A stretch of 64,000 bases of DNA from Antilocapra americana (Eukaryota > Chordata > Mammalia > Artiodactyla > Antilocapridae). The stretch covers positions 4,709,910 to 4,773,909 of the forward strand of contig ML664161.1 of assembly GCA_007570785.1 (NCBI GenBank). The letters run 5' to 3'. The notes beneath the pieces are model-generated. The model did not search any database and was not told the DNA's origin. It saw only the letters and a list, made by a program, of their open reading frames with translations. A program made the position numbers and the translations under genes. This document shows positions 24,621-35,719 of this stretch, in pieces (the stretch's first letter is position 1; each line of letters begins with the position of its first letter).

Positions 24621-24872
24621 AGAACAGCTTTGATAAACATCTGTGGAAAGTGTCATGGGAACTCAAAGGAGCAAGCAAGTTCAAACTCTTGAACTCTTGG
24701 GTGTATTTTGAAGAGCAGTTGAATTTTACCAAGCAGAGAACAGCGCAAAGGGCACTATGGACAGAGGAAGTAATGAGTTGCTACGTCATGGGCATATGAA
24801 AAAGATACATGCCACGTTTGGGGAATACCAAACCTTTTGATGCAACTACAGCATAATGTATTAGAGTTGAAT

Positions 24873-25025
24873 AATGGTAAGGGAGAAGGCAATGGCACCC
24901 CACTCCAGTACTCTTGCCTGGAGAATCCCATGGACCAAGGAGCCTGGCAGGCTGCAGTCCATAGGGTCACCAACAGTCAGATACAACTGAAGCAACTTAA
25001 TAACGACATCAACAATGGTAAGGGA
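24873..25025 (+). mobile_element. BovA SINE with 12-bp target duplication
   Basis: The SINE body (24,885-25,013) starts at GAAGGCAATGGCACCCCACT. AATGGTAAGGGA flanks it at 24,873-24,884 and 25,014-25,025. Confidence 0.93.
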
Positions 25026-25149
25026 TTTGGCTAAACAATTAGGCAGAACTCTGTCTAAAACGTCTTAAATGCCATGCTACGAAGTGGACTTCATCCTACA
25101 GGCTATGAGAAGCCATCTGAAGTTCTCAGTCAAATGAATGACCCCATCA

Positions 25150-25852
25150 AATTTGGACATACATGGATGTAATAAACATGCACAAACTCATCACAGTAAA
25201 CAATTGTATCAGCTCATGTGTGAGGTTGGACAACTTTTCATACTGTTAAGAGCAGTTTATATATCTTTTACTATGAATTTTCTATAGACCACTTCTTGGC
25301 CTTTTTCATCTCAATTTATATATCAGTATACCTTTCACTGTATATTTTGAAAATAATTTTCCCAAGCTGCTACTTCTATTTTTTATTTTGTGAAAGGTAT
25401 ATTTTTATAATGAAATGAATTTAACTTTTACAAGATAAAAATCTGTCAATATTTTTTCTCACTGCTTCTAGCTTTTGAGTCATATTTAGGAATGTTTTCT
25501 TATCTCCTGCCTACAAAGGGATTCATAGAAGCTTTTTCTGCATGGTGCTTTTTTATATCTTTGATTTAAATATCTGATCTGTTGGGAATTTATCCTGGCT
25601 TATGATGTAAGAAATGGATCCAATTTACTTTTTCTCCATATGGCTACCCAGTAATCAAAACAACATTTATTTAAAGGTCCATCTTTTCCCCAATGATGTG
25701 TGATGGCACCTATAATGTATATTAATTTCCATATGCAATTGGTTCTATTTCTGGATTTTCTACTTTTCCCTTTGGTTTATATGCCTATTCATGTGCTAAT
25801 ATAAATTGTTTAACTTACAGAGGCTTTATAGTACTGTAAAAAGTCTGATATG
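25150..25852 (-). mobile_element. Old L1 ORF2 region, antisense, segment 1
   Basis: TTTATCCTGGCTTATGATGT, TTTCTCCATATGGCTACCCA and GGTTCTATTTCTGGATTTTC are antisense L1 ORF2 phrases in the expected order. The copy is old and full of stops, and is interrupted on its right by a CHR-2 SINE. Confidence 0.75.
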
Positions 25853-25973
25853 GGACTTCTCTGGCAGTCCAGTGGCTAAGACTCCATGCTACCGATGCAA
25901 GGGGTGCTGATTTGATCCCTGATCAGGAACTAAGACCCCACATGCCAAGTGGGTGCAGACAACGAAAAAGAAA
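25853..25973 (+). mobile_element. CHR-2-type SINE, sense, nested in L1
   Basis: GGGACTTCTCTGGCAGTCCA and GATTTGATCCCTGATCAGGA give the tRNA-like head. The flanks AAAAAGTCTGATA and AAAAAATCTAATA are a diverged target duplication inside the L1. Confidence 0.82.
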
Positions 25974-26300
25974 AAATCTAATACGGCTTTTTATCCCAGC
26001 CCTCAAGTCAGGGAGAATTGACATCTATGATGTTGCCTGTCTTTTTCTCTCCCAGAATTGATATATTTTTCCATTCATTAAGATCCAGTTTTTTTCAAAA
26101 ACAATCCCCAATTTTGCTTATTTAAGTTTTGGACATTTCTTGTTAAATTTATGTTATTTTTTTCTCTTTATTTTCTATCATAAACGGAGTCTTTAATTAC
26201 ACTTTCTATTTTTGTTTGTACATATATATATTTATATTTAAGTTTATAAACATATATATATATATATCCTATTAATTTTTGTATCCTTACTTTATAACTT
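25974..26300 (-). mobile_element. Old L1, antisense, segment 2
   Basis: The L1 resumes after the SINE. It is T-rich, with a short (TA)n at about 26,258-26,270, and runs up to the next SINE. Confidence 0.55.
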
Positions 26301-26505
26301 GGGGCTTCCCTGGTGGCTCAGACAGTAAAGAGTCTACCTTCAATGCAGGAGACCTTCGATCAATGAGCTGGGAAAATCCCCTGGAGAAGGGAATGGCAAC
26401 TCACTTCAGTATTCTTGCCTGGAGAGTTCCACAGACAGAGAAGCCTAGTGGGTTACAGTCCATGGGGCTGCAAAGAGTCAGACCCGACTAAGTGACTAAC
26501 ACACA
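26301..26505 (+). mobile_element. Bov-tA SINE, full length
   Basis: GGGCTTCCCTGGTGGCTCAG at the head through CAAAGAGTCAGACCCGACTA to an (AC) tail. It sits within the old antisense L1. Confidence 0.93.
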
Positions 26506-26514
26506 CCCATATAC

Positions 26515-26790
26515 ACACATTTAGAATCTATTATTTTATTCAAATTCTCTTACTGATTATTGTATTTTTTCCATGGATCCTCTTGAATTTTCCAGATATA
26601 TAATCACATCTTCTCTTATTAGAGTTTTACCTACTTGTTTCCTTGTCATAATCTAGAAGTTGCTTTCTCATGTCTAACTGCTTTGGTTAGTATCTGCAAT
26701 ATGATGCTAAATGTTATGAATATGGTAGGTATCTTTGTTCTTGACTTTAGAGGGAAAGCACTACAATATTAAATATTCAACATCAAAGTT
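26515..26790 (-). mobile_element. Old L1, antisense, segment 3
   Basis: TTGTTCTTGACTTTAGAGGG with upstream TCTAACTGCTTTGGTTAGTA is antisense L1 ORF2, continuing the copy broken by the two SINEs. Confidence 0.65.
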
Positions 26791-26867
26791 TCCTCTCAGA
26801 GTGAGGACCTCCAGTGGATATGGATGGCTCTATTTTCTGAGAAAAAGTTCTAGATGGGATATTCACT

Positions 26868-27066
26868 AGGTCCTTATTTTTTGCCAGATACTGTGCTAAG
26901 TGCGTTACATGAACTGCTTCATTCTAACCTAATCACAAGATATTAGAGTTATTATCATTCTCAAATTCCAGGACAGGAAACTGAGACAATGAGGTTAAGT
27001 AATTTATCAATATCACCTAACCATTAAGTGGTCAAACTAGTATTAGAATCCAGGCAGCCTAATGTC
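26868..27066 (-). mobile_element. MIR SINE, antisense
   Basis: CCAGATACTGTGCTAAGTGC, GGACAGGAAACTGAGACAAT and GAGGTTAAGTAATTTATCAA follow the antisense MIR order. Confidence 0.72.
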
Positions 27067-27707
27067 AGAGTTTAAATATAACTCCTATGTATGTGATGCT
27101 GACTCATAGGATTTGGAGAAAATTCACTGCAGCTGAAACACTGGGAATGAATTATAGCCTTAAGATTGTACAGAGCAATAATGAAGAGTGATAAGGAAAA
27201 TGCTGAGAGCCAAAGCATGCAAGAAGCAGGCAGAAGAGGAATCCAGGGGAGACAATGAGAGGGGCAGGTAGAGAGAAAAACAAGGAAGAGAGTACATACT
27301 ATGGAATTGGAGAGGAAAGAGTTAGGAGGGGTGGAGAATTCCAGTAGGGAATATGGTTTATTTTCTGACCCGGATTCTTTATTTTCAGGTTCAAAAATTT
27401 TCCGTCATGTTAATCAATTCTTGTTTGTCTGTTTGTGTTTTTCATTATTTTCCAGGCAAGAATACTTGGCTGGTATGAAATATTGCAGGATAGTTACAGC
27501 CATCTTTATGAAACGTTCACAAAATTGTAAAACTGAAAAAAAAAAAAATCCCTTACCATAAGGGAATATTAGTATGTCACCTCAGGAAAGTTACAAACTA
27601 ACAAAGGTTCACGTTTTGCTTAAATATATTTCAAGTTATCAGTCAAAACATAAGTAATATGCAATTCCACAAAAGGAATTTGGTTAATTAGAATTATAAT
27701 ATCTAGT

Positions 27708-27929
27708 AGATTCTAAATGGTGGCTTAGACGGTAAAGCGTCTGCCTGCAATGTGGGAGACCCTGGTTCAATCCCTGGATCGGAAAGATCCCCTGGAGAAG
27801 GAAACGGCAACCCACTCCAGGACTCTTGCTTGGGAAATCCCATGGACGAAGGAGCCTGGCAGGCTACAGTACATGGGGTCGCAAAGAGTCAGATACGACT
27901 GAGTGACTTCAGTTTCAGCAGATTCTAAA
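27708..27929 (+). mobile_element. Bov-tA SINE with 10-bp target duplication
   Basis: A little-diverged SINE (27,718-27,919) is flanked by AGATTCTAAA at 27,708-27,717 and 27,920-27,929. Confidence 0.93.
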
Positions 27930-28559
27930 AGTCAACCTTTACATATAGGGGACAGCATTAAATGCTGCAGTATAACATTATTTTAACAGTTCTGGTTTCT
28001 TCCTCCTCACCTACTCTTCAACTGGAACTGCCATATAAAGAATAACCAACACAGGGGTCCAAAGAAAAAACGGCTTATCAAAGCTTTTTAAAAAAAATGT
28101 TCTGTAACTAGTTTAGCATAGCAGTAAATATATTAGCTTGTTTTGTGATGTTTATGTCATGTCTTTCTTCTTAAGATATAAAATGCAAGATCAATGCTGT
28201 TATCCATTTGGCCTTGGTTGAAAACATTCCAGTACAACATTGCCATTCATCTTCATAGTCATTTAAATGCAATCTGTTACTCAGTTTTGTGATTTAATTT
28301 TATATTTTACGGAGTTGATAGGATTCCAGAATTGCTTTCTGAATCATCCGTCTTATACACTTGTAGGGGAAAGCTGTAATCCTTCCATCTCTATGCAAGG
28401 AAAACTGTCACAGAAATCAAGCCCCCAGGAGGAGTTCATCAAGAGCGGGGAGGGTGGAGAGAATGAATCAATAGGGTTATATATTTCCGCAACTCATAAT
28501 TTTGAGTAATCTTATAACCGTTTCCTTTTGAGAACGGTTTGTTGAATATGGTAACATCT

Positions 28560-28571
28560 GCCATCTAGTGG
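28560..28571 (-). promoter_or_regulatory. CTCF-like core site
   Basis: The minus strand reads CCACTAGATGGC, followed by A. This fits every position of the CTCF core CCASYAGRKGGC. It lies in unique sequence just left of a BovB insertion. Binding is inferred from motif match alone. Confidence 0.5.
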
Positions 28572-28587
28572 CTGAATTAAAGTACTA

Positions 28588-29160
28588 CATAATGAACTCA
28601 GTTCGGTTCAGTTCAGCTGCTCAGTCGTGTCCGACTCTTTGCGACTCCGTGGACAGCAGCATGCCAGGCTTTCCTGTCCATCACCAACTCCTGGAACTTA
28701 CTCAACTCACGTCCATCGAGTCGGCAATGCCATCCAAATATCTCATCCTTTGTCGTCACCTTCTCCTCCCACCTTCAATCATTCCCACCATCAGGGTCTC
28801 TTCAAATGAGTCAGTTCTTTCCATCAGGTGGCCCAAGTACTGGTGTTTCAGCTTCAACATCAGTCCTTCAAGTGAATATTCAGGACTGATCTCCTTTAGA
28901 TGGACTAGTTGGATCTCCTTGCAGTCCAAGGGACTCTCAAGAATCTTCTCCAACACCACAGTTCAAAAGCATCAATTCTTCGGTGGTCAGCTTTCTTTAT
29001 AGTCCAACTCTCACATGCATACATGACTACTGGAAAAACCAAAGCTTTGACTAGTAGGACCTTTGTTGGCAAAATAATGTCTCTGCTTTTTAATATACTG
29101 TCTAGGTTGGTCATAACATTTCTTCCAAGGAGCAAGAATCTTTTAATTTCATAATGAACT
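28588..29160 (-). mobile_element. BovB LINE, 5'-truncated, with 11-bp target duplication
   Basis: Antisense BovB 3' end (28,599-29,149) from its GTTCGGTTCAGTTCAG terminus. CATAATGAACT flanks it at 28,588-28,598 and 29,150-29,160. No poly(A) tail is seen, as expected for RTE elements. Confidence 0.95.
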
Positions 29161-29197
29161 AGAAATTTTAATTTTTATGTAAATAATATGGGGATGA

Positions 29198-29432
29198 GGT
29201 GGCTTCCCAGGTGGCCCAGCAGTAAAGAATCAAAGAATATGCCTGCCAATGCAGGAGACACAGGAAACGTGGGTTTGATACCTGGGTCAGGAAAAATCCT
29301 CTGGAGTAGGAAATGGCAACCCCGCCTGAATATTCTTGGCTGGAAAATTCCACGGACAGAGGAGCCTGGCAGGTTACAATCCTTGGGTTCACAAAGAGTC
29401 AGACACAGCTGAGAGACTGAGCATTCACATAG
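29198..29432 (+). mobile_element. Bov-tA SINE, diverged
   Basis: GGCTTCCCAGGTGGCCCAGC at the head, GTTTGATACCTGGGTCAGGA in the middle and CAAAGAGTCAGACACAGCTG at the end. Confidence 0.9.
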
Positions 29433-29835
29433 AGGAGGGCAAAGGTTTTGGTCATTGTATTTCATCTACATTTTCTATTGTTGGTATCATACAGATTTTT
29501 AACAAACTATATTTTTTGTGCCAAATTTGATCTAATATCAATTTACTTTCTTTGTGTACACATGTCCAAAGTAAAGGAGGAAAAAGCAGAAAATAAATAC
29601 AAAGAAGAGAAATAAAAATAAACATTTTTTAACTTGCAGCAACAGAAGATATAAACAGTAATAATTTAACTATATTTCTTAAATTGTTTCACTTTTAGGA
29701 AGATTCCATTTATCATTGAACTAATGCTAATTTATTCTTGAAACATAATTAAATAGACTATTTAAATAAAAACATCACAGATAAAAATGAGTGTATAAAT
29801 CTTACCCTTTATTTTTACTATTGTTAACCTATTAT

Positions 29836-30030
29836 ACAGATGGTAAAGAATCTGCAGGCAATGCAGAAGACCTGAGTTCGATCCCTGGGTCAGGAAGATC
29901 CCCAGAGAAGGGAATAGCTACCCACTTCAGTATTCTTGCCTGGAGAATTCCATAGACAGAGGAATATTGCAGGCTGCAGTTCACGGGGTCACAAAGAGTC
30001 AGACACGACTTAGCTACTCACACAAACTAT
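29836..30030 (+). mobile_element. Bov-tA SINE, head slightly truncated
   Basis: CAGATGGTAAAGAATCTGCA to CAAAGAGTCAGACACGACTT. CTATTATA-like sequence on both sides may be a short target duplication. Confidence 0.88.
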
Positions 30031-30129
30031 TATATGTGATACTTTACCATCTCTGACAGAACTGACTCTAGTTGGATAGTCTCTATGATGAAAGTAATGA
30101 TCGATTTTCTGTCCTTACCTTATTCAATT

Positions 30130-30232
30130 CTCAGCAGCACTTGACGTAGTTGACAGACTCCTCCCTCCTCCTGGAAGCACTTTCTTTACTTGGATGCCAG
30201 GACACCATATTCTTCCAGTGGCGCCAGCTATA
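30130..30232 (+). mobile_element. L2 LINE, RT-coding fragment, sense
   Basis: The frame near 30,150 reads TDSSLLLEALSLLGCQDTIF, corresponding to the L2 reverse-transcriptase phrase after the FDTVDH motif. It is the upstream part of an L2 copy whose next pieces are at 31,890, 33,656 and 34,058. Confidence 0.65.
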
Positions 30233-31889
30233 TAATTTGTGGGTCCAGAGCAAGATGAAAATGTGGGCTTCCCTGTTCAAAAAGCAAGGGAAAAAATATC
30301 TAAAAGTCATAAATCATAAAAAAGCTTTTTCCTTTCTTCCACTGTCTCTCCTCTCTCCCTCAACTTAACATTTTTTTTTGCCTTTCAATTTTGTTCATAA
30401 CAAAGAAAAATTTAGAATTTAAATTATAAACATTAATTTTACCATTCAGTTTTATAACATGCAATGCCAGAGTTAATGAAAATATAAGAGCATTTAAATC
30501 CTATGAATTACACAGTTCATAGTTTGCAGCCCATGCATGCATATATATTTTTTATGTTTTCCCAGAACAGTGGAAGTGCTGCACAAGACTAATTCAATTA
30601 TTTTTATTTCACTTCTTGTGATGCATTCATTCTCTCTACTTACTCTCTACAACACTCTCTACTTTGGCTAATAGATAAGAAAAGGAGGACTGAAAGGAAA
30701 AGGCTCACTGGGTTCTTCTGTCTTTCCTGCTCCTTCTACATTACCCTTTCCAGTGTAAATGGCAGGCTAACACAGAGAAGTAATGTAAGCAGCTCTTTGC
30801 AGTAGACAGCCCTCAGCAGGAGGCCCCTTTTCTTGTCACTTTAACAAAGCTATACTGTAACTAACTTTTAAACCAAGTGCCACCATCCTCTACTCATCTC
30901 TGGCTCTAGCACATTTTCAAATCCCTTAATCACACAATGCCTTGCCTAACCTGTTGGTTCTTTTTGTAGTTCAAAGAAGTAGAAATGAAGAATGAGTAAT
31001 GAACAGATGACTAGATCTCTTCCCTGGCTTCCCTGTCAGTAACCTTCCTAACAAATTGTGTGACCAACCCCTGTGAACAAGATAACTTCTAGAGGAATGT
31101 CTCAAGGAGTGACAAGCCTGCACACAAGTCTGCAACAGCGGGGGATGGTGATGACCCTGATGCCCTATCTTAACGATTAACTGAAATTACTTCCTTCCCT
31201 TCCTTTAAAACTTTCCTGGCCCAGCAGAATCTGCAGAGGTGGTTTTCAGGGAACACTGAGTCTACCTCAGCCTTTTCTTTCTACCATTTGTGAGAAAACA
31301 ATTGATTTTGTAAGCAGTGAGCAGCAGGACCTGATCAAATGTTAACAGTAACGTAAGTAAGGAAGGACAGGATAGGGTTCTTTGGTTGTTCATGCTTTTT
31401 AGGTCACCGTTGCCTTCTTCTGCTCTAAGAAAAACTTTTGGTTTGAGCAGAAAGTACTGCCTCTAGACGCTGTCAGCACGGCACCACCACTTGCTCTGTT
31501 GTAGGTGGAGTCTGCTTACCTGTCCTTGATTTGAGTCTCACTGAACACCCAAGCAACAAGGGTCCCCCAGAACTCTGCGCTCATACAGCATCAGGAATGT
31601 GAACGGGAGTGTCAGGGAATGGCCAATATACAGAAGGTGTGTCTCTTCTCCCCTCACTCGCACACTCCACCGTCCCATCAAACTTCACCTACACAGCAGA
31701 AGTTCCCAGGTAAGTAAGAATTGGTGGCAGCTGAGCGACCGAGTGCGGGGCCCTTCTGAGTGCAAAGCGCCGTGTGCTGCATGAGTCGCACACCCAGGAA
31801 GCCTGATCCGCTGCCTGGGTTTCCTCTTTTATCGTTGGCTGTGCCTTCTCAGTCTTCCTCATTGGCTCTAGATATTACGACTTGCGTCA
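30233..31889. other. Unresolved insert in the L2, possible old LTR or DNA repeat
   Basis: Both ends look like one ancient repeat: ATAATTTGTGGGTCCAGAGC at the left and GTGCGGGGCCCTTCTGAGTG plus GAGTCGCACACCCAGGAAGC at the right. The middle (30,300-31,600) matches nothing I can name and may be an LTR. A strong splice-donor-like CCCAGGTAAGTAAG is at 31,705-31,718. No convincing exon frame goes with it. Confidence 0.35.
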
Positions 31890-32074
31890 GAGCTGAGCCT
31901 CTTCTTTCATTTACTTCTTCCTTAGGTGATGTCATCCAGCCCCTAGGCTTCAAATGCCATCTATGTGGGGATTACGCCTTAATTTGTTCCACCAACCCTG
32001 ACCTGTCCTCTGAGCTCCAGTTGTACATATCAAACTGCCTGCTTAGCCTTTCCACTTTAATGTCTAGGGTGAGG
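31890..32074 (+). mobile_element. L2 LINE, RT fragment with degraded catalytic box
   Basis: The + frame reads LGDVIQPLGFKCHLCGDYAL and then SNCLLSLSTLMS. In L2 the matching text is a hydrophobic stretch, YADD, and a WM-containing helix. Here the YADD box has become CGDY, so the copy is dead. Confidence 0.7.
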
Positions 32075-32076
32075 GT

Positions 32077-32264
32077 GAAAGTAGCTCAGTTGCGTCCGAC
32101 TCTTTGCAACCCCACGGACTATACAGTCCATGGACTTCTCCAGGCCAGAATACTGGACTGGAGAGCCTTTCCCTCCTCCAGGGGATCTTCCCAACCCAGG
32201 GATCGAGCCCAGATCTCCCATACTACAGGTGGATTCTTTACCAGTTGAGCCACCAGGGAAGCCT
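32077..32264 (-). mobile_element. Bov-tA SINE, antisense, nested in L2
   Basis: GTAGCTCAGTTGCGTCCGAC to GAGCCACCAGGGAAGCC, complete from 3' to 5' end. It interrupts the L2 copy. Confidence 0.92.
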
Positions 32265-32302
32265 CTTATATCATCTCAATTTCTCCACAGACTTCTGCCT
32301 CC

Positions 32303-33655
32303 TCTTACTGCCGGGAGCCGTCAGGATGGCCCCTCACTCGGATGACAAAGTCACGAGACTGAGAAGGAAACTGCAAAGTGGATTTTCCTTTGGGGCATCC
32401 CAAGGCAAGGCCCCTCCTGGTATTTTTCTTGGGAAGTTCTGTTTATGCTCTGAACATTAGCTCATCTCAGTAGGTCAGTCCCAGTTAGAAAAAATTCATC
32501 CTGAGATAATTCCCTCAGTCCTTATTTCCCTCAGGGGATCCGGGAAGGCAGATTCCCCTTCCCGAGGACTAAGGAGGAATAAGGGACATTCAAATAGATT
32601 ACTATACCTCCTACTAGTTACTGGGGAGTTTACCAAGAGTTCTCTGGGGGTCATGGCAAAGCCACCACCAGAAGGGCTCGTACTTGAGTCACCTTTCCAC
32701 ATCCCACTCCCCCTTCCCCTCCACGGAAGAGGCTCCCTTCCTTGAAAAAACCAGACTGGAATGGGACTTAGGAATGCTCATAACTGTGGCCAGCATAGTG
32801 GGAGACACTGATTGCTTTAGGGTAGTGTAGACATAGGAATTCCTTTTAGTAGTTGTAAGGTTAATAGGGTTTCATTGTTAAAGCAGTGCTGCTAAACTGT
32901 CTCTTTGTCTTCTTTTCTCTTTCCTTGTAAAAACCAAAATAGGTTAATAGAATAAAAGTTTCAAGCTTAAGCGCCTCTTTCTAGCTTCTACATAGTTGCA
33001 CCTTGTCAGGGAACTTTTGGCAGGAGGCTTCCTGTGTCAATTCCTGAATATTCAGAGATGAGTGGAGAGGCACACCTTTCCCGGGGACAAAAGAAATGCA
33101 TACATTCTTAAAGTAACCATTTACAGCCTTCTTCCCTCTCGGATATGGAAAGTGAGTTTTTATAACCCCCTCTCTTTGAGATAGATTCTAGCCCTATGTT
33201 TCCTGGATAAGTTGCAAGATTTTTATCTTTGCTGAAAAGGCTATCTTGTAAGACAGTGTATATATGCCCACATTATGCTGAATAAAAAGTATGCTAGAGG
33301 CATTCAAATGGTAAACATACTATTGTTAAGTCTGATTATGCAAAAATCCGACCTTTTGCAAGGAAAATGAGCTTAATGTTAAAGTTGTTGATGGTAGGCA
33401 GAAAACAAAAGATTGCATAAAATAGTTGTGATGTAATGGGGATGTTCTTTGGCTATAAAACTGTAAACTAACAAAAATAAAGTGAGAGACTTCTCCATCG
33501 CCTTTTGGAGAGACTTCTCCATCACCCCACAAAACTAACAGCAATAAAGAGAGACTGCTTCATCACCACACACTGACTCAGCTCAATTCTTCCACCAACG
33601 CCACTCACCCCTCAAGACCCCCGGACCCTGCCGAGGCTGGACCCCGGCATCTTAC
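32303..33655 (+). mobile_element. Solo LTR, class II (betaretrovirus-like) ERV, 6-bp target duplication
   Basis: The LTR spans 32,309-33,649 (1,341 bp), starting TGCCGGG and ending CCCGGCA, a perfect terminal inverted repeat. TCTTAC flanks it exactly at 32,303-32,308 and 33,650-33,655. A TATA box (33,454) lies only about 20 bp before AATAAA (33,476), as in betaretroviral LTRs with very short R regions. No internal viral genes remain, so it formed by LTR-LTR recombination. ORFs inside are incidental. Confidence 0.93.
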
Positions 33656-33818
33656 CATCTGAGCTCACTATTCACTATTCGCTTTATAACTTCAACACAG
33701 GGGTCTTTATTACTACTATTATTATAATTATAATTCTCCTCCAATTCATTTCAATCTAAATCAAACACAACACCTATCTGCTTTATCTTTACAGTATATT
33801 TCCAATTTAATCACTTTT
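33656..33818 (+). mobile_element. L2 LINE remnant, sense
   Basis: A short degraded stretch between the LTR and the next SINE. CAGTATATTTCCAATTTAAT fits the L2 phrase upstream of the 3' region. It is placed mainly by position between two clear L2 pieces. Confidence 0.45.
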
Positions 33819-34057
33819 ATCTACCTATAGGGGCTTCCCTGGTAACTCAGTGGTAAAAAGTCCTCCTCCAAGGTAGGAAACGAGGGTTTTGATCCCTGGG
33901 TTGGGAAGATCACCTGGAGGAGGGTGCAGCAACCCACTCCAGTATTCTCACCCTGGAGAATCCCACGGACATAGGAGCCTGGTGGGCTATAGCCCATAGG
34001 GTTGCAAAAAGTTGGAACGTCTGAAGTGACTGACCACACATGCATGCAAATCTACCT
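33819..34057 (+). mobile_element. Bov-tA SINE with 8-bp target duplication, nested in L2
   Basis: SINE from GGGGCTTCCCTGGTAACTCA to the GAAGTGACTGACCACACATG tail. ATCTACCT is present at 33,819-33,826 and 34,050-34,057. Confidence 0.9.
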
Positions 34058-34805
34058 TTGGAGAGAAATTTAAGACACCTAAGACACTTCGATTTATTTC
34101 CTGAACTGCTGTAATGGCCTCTTAATCCCATCTTTGCTTCCATATGTTTCTCTGTGATTATTTCTCCACATGGTAGCTGGAATGATCTTTCTAAAAAGAG
34201 AATCATTTCACAAACTTTCCCTGCTTAAATCTCTTGAGTGGCTTCCCAGCATATTTTAAATAAAATCCAGGCTCACCAAATGATCCTCAGATCATGTCCC
34301 TCCTCCTGACCTTATGTTCTACTACCGTCTACCTGGGTCCTGAGTTCCAGTAGCTTCATATTTCTCTTTGCTGTAAACACCCCAAGTTCAATCTCATTTT
34401 AGAGTCTCTATATCTGCTGTTCCCTCTGCCTGGAATACCTCTTCTGTCCTGTTTTTCAAATTGCTCACTTTTTCAGTTCTTTCAGTTCTCTATTCAGATA
34501 CTGTCTTCTCAGAATGGTCTTTCCTGGCTATTGTACCTAAAATAGCATCCTCTTCTGCTCCCCTACCTTTTATACTCTATGCCATTATCTTGTCTTATAC
34601 TTTTCAGGTTGTAATTGTACTATCTGTAATTATACTCCTTATCCATTTGTTTACTTGTCTGTCTCACCCTCTAGAATATAAACTCCAAAAGCACAAGTTT
34701 TTGTCCATTCACTGCTGTATCTTCAAGGCTTAGGACAGGGTCTGGCATGTAGAAGGTGCTGAATATTTCTGGAATGAATAAAGGAATGCTTTATATTTGT
34801 ATCCA
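34058..34805 (+). mobile_element. L2 LINE 3' region, sense
   Basis: AATGATCTTTCTAAAAAGAG, CTGTTCCCTCTGCCTGGAAT, CACCCTCTAGAATATAAACT and ATGTAGAAGGTGCTGAATAT are successive L2 landmarks up to the 3' end. The 90-codon ORF at 34,461-34,733 lies within it and is incidental. Confidence 0.82.
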
Positions 34806-35719
34806 TGGAACCTAGCATAGCACAATGTTTTGCTCAGTGCAACTGTTCAATAAACATTGTGGAAGGAAGCAGGTTGGAAAAGAATTTCCATTTCCCAGTT
34901 TATTAGTTCTATATAAAATAATAAATAGCTTACTTAGTTCTTGTTATTGGCATCTAAAATATTACTTCAAAATTAGATGAATTCTGCCAACATATACTTT
35001 TCTAAAAATTACATTTTATTATTCTACTAATAAGATTAAAATTGCTTTTTATTGGAGGGTGAATGGAATTAGGGTTTAAATTGCAAGAACTTTTTTTATG
35101 GTCCATGATAAGAATTATTAGTCTCTCTTTTTTTTTTTCTTAAAGCTCTGATTTACCCTACTACAAAGGTATATACACAAAATACTTAATTTTCTATTTA
35201 GTTATAATAAGTCTCACAGGCAAAAGTCAAAATGAGACTTGAATTATGCTTTGTTGATGGGTGACTGATTGACTAATGAATATCTAAATAACATTTTGTT
35301 GCCTTTGTTGATAAATATGACATTGTATTTTCATCTATTATGCATGAAAACTGATAAATATGATTGCTGTGACTTTTGGGAAACAAGCATTTAGGAGATC
35401 TTTTTAAGTACAACAAAAGTAATATTACATCTTAATAAGAATAACCTTGTTCTAATAGATTCAGTAAATATATGGTGACCAAATTTATATGGCTTTTTCA
35501 TTTGAATTCAGTATATACACATTTAATGAAATAGCTACTTTATTATGAATAAATTCAGGATCTGGAAAGTAGATATAGATAGGTAGATATAGTTAAATGA
35601 ATGTAGCTGTAGTAAAATTTGGTTTTCCTTGTTTGCTCATCTTTCAGCACTCTCTTTCTAAACCAGCACTCCACACCTTCAGGAACAGTCACCCCTTTCT
35701 GGGTTTAAGTTCAATAAGC
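34806..35719. other. AT-rich intergenic, nothing recognised
   Basis: No exon, repeat or notable motif could be supported. Confidence 0.5.

Noticed and set aside
26301..26505. tRNA gene at SINE heads
   Set aside because: Bov-tA and CHR-2 heads derive from tRNA and keep box-like text, but no cloverleaf or anticodon stem survives.
31760..32248. 162-codon plus-strand ORF
   Set aside because: It runs from the unresolved insert through L2 RT remnant into an antisense Bov-tA, so it is composite repeat sequence.
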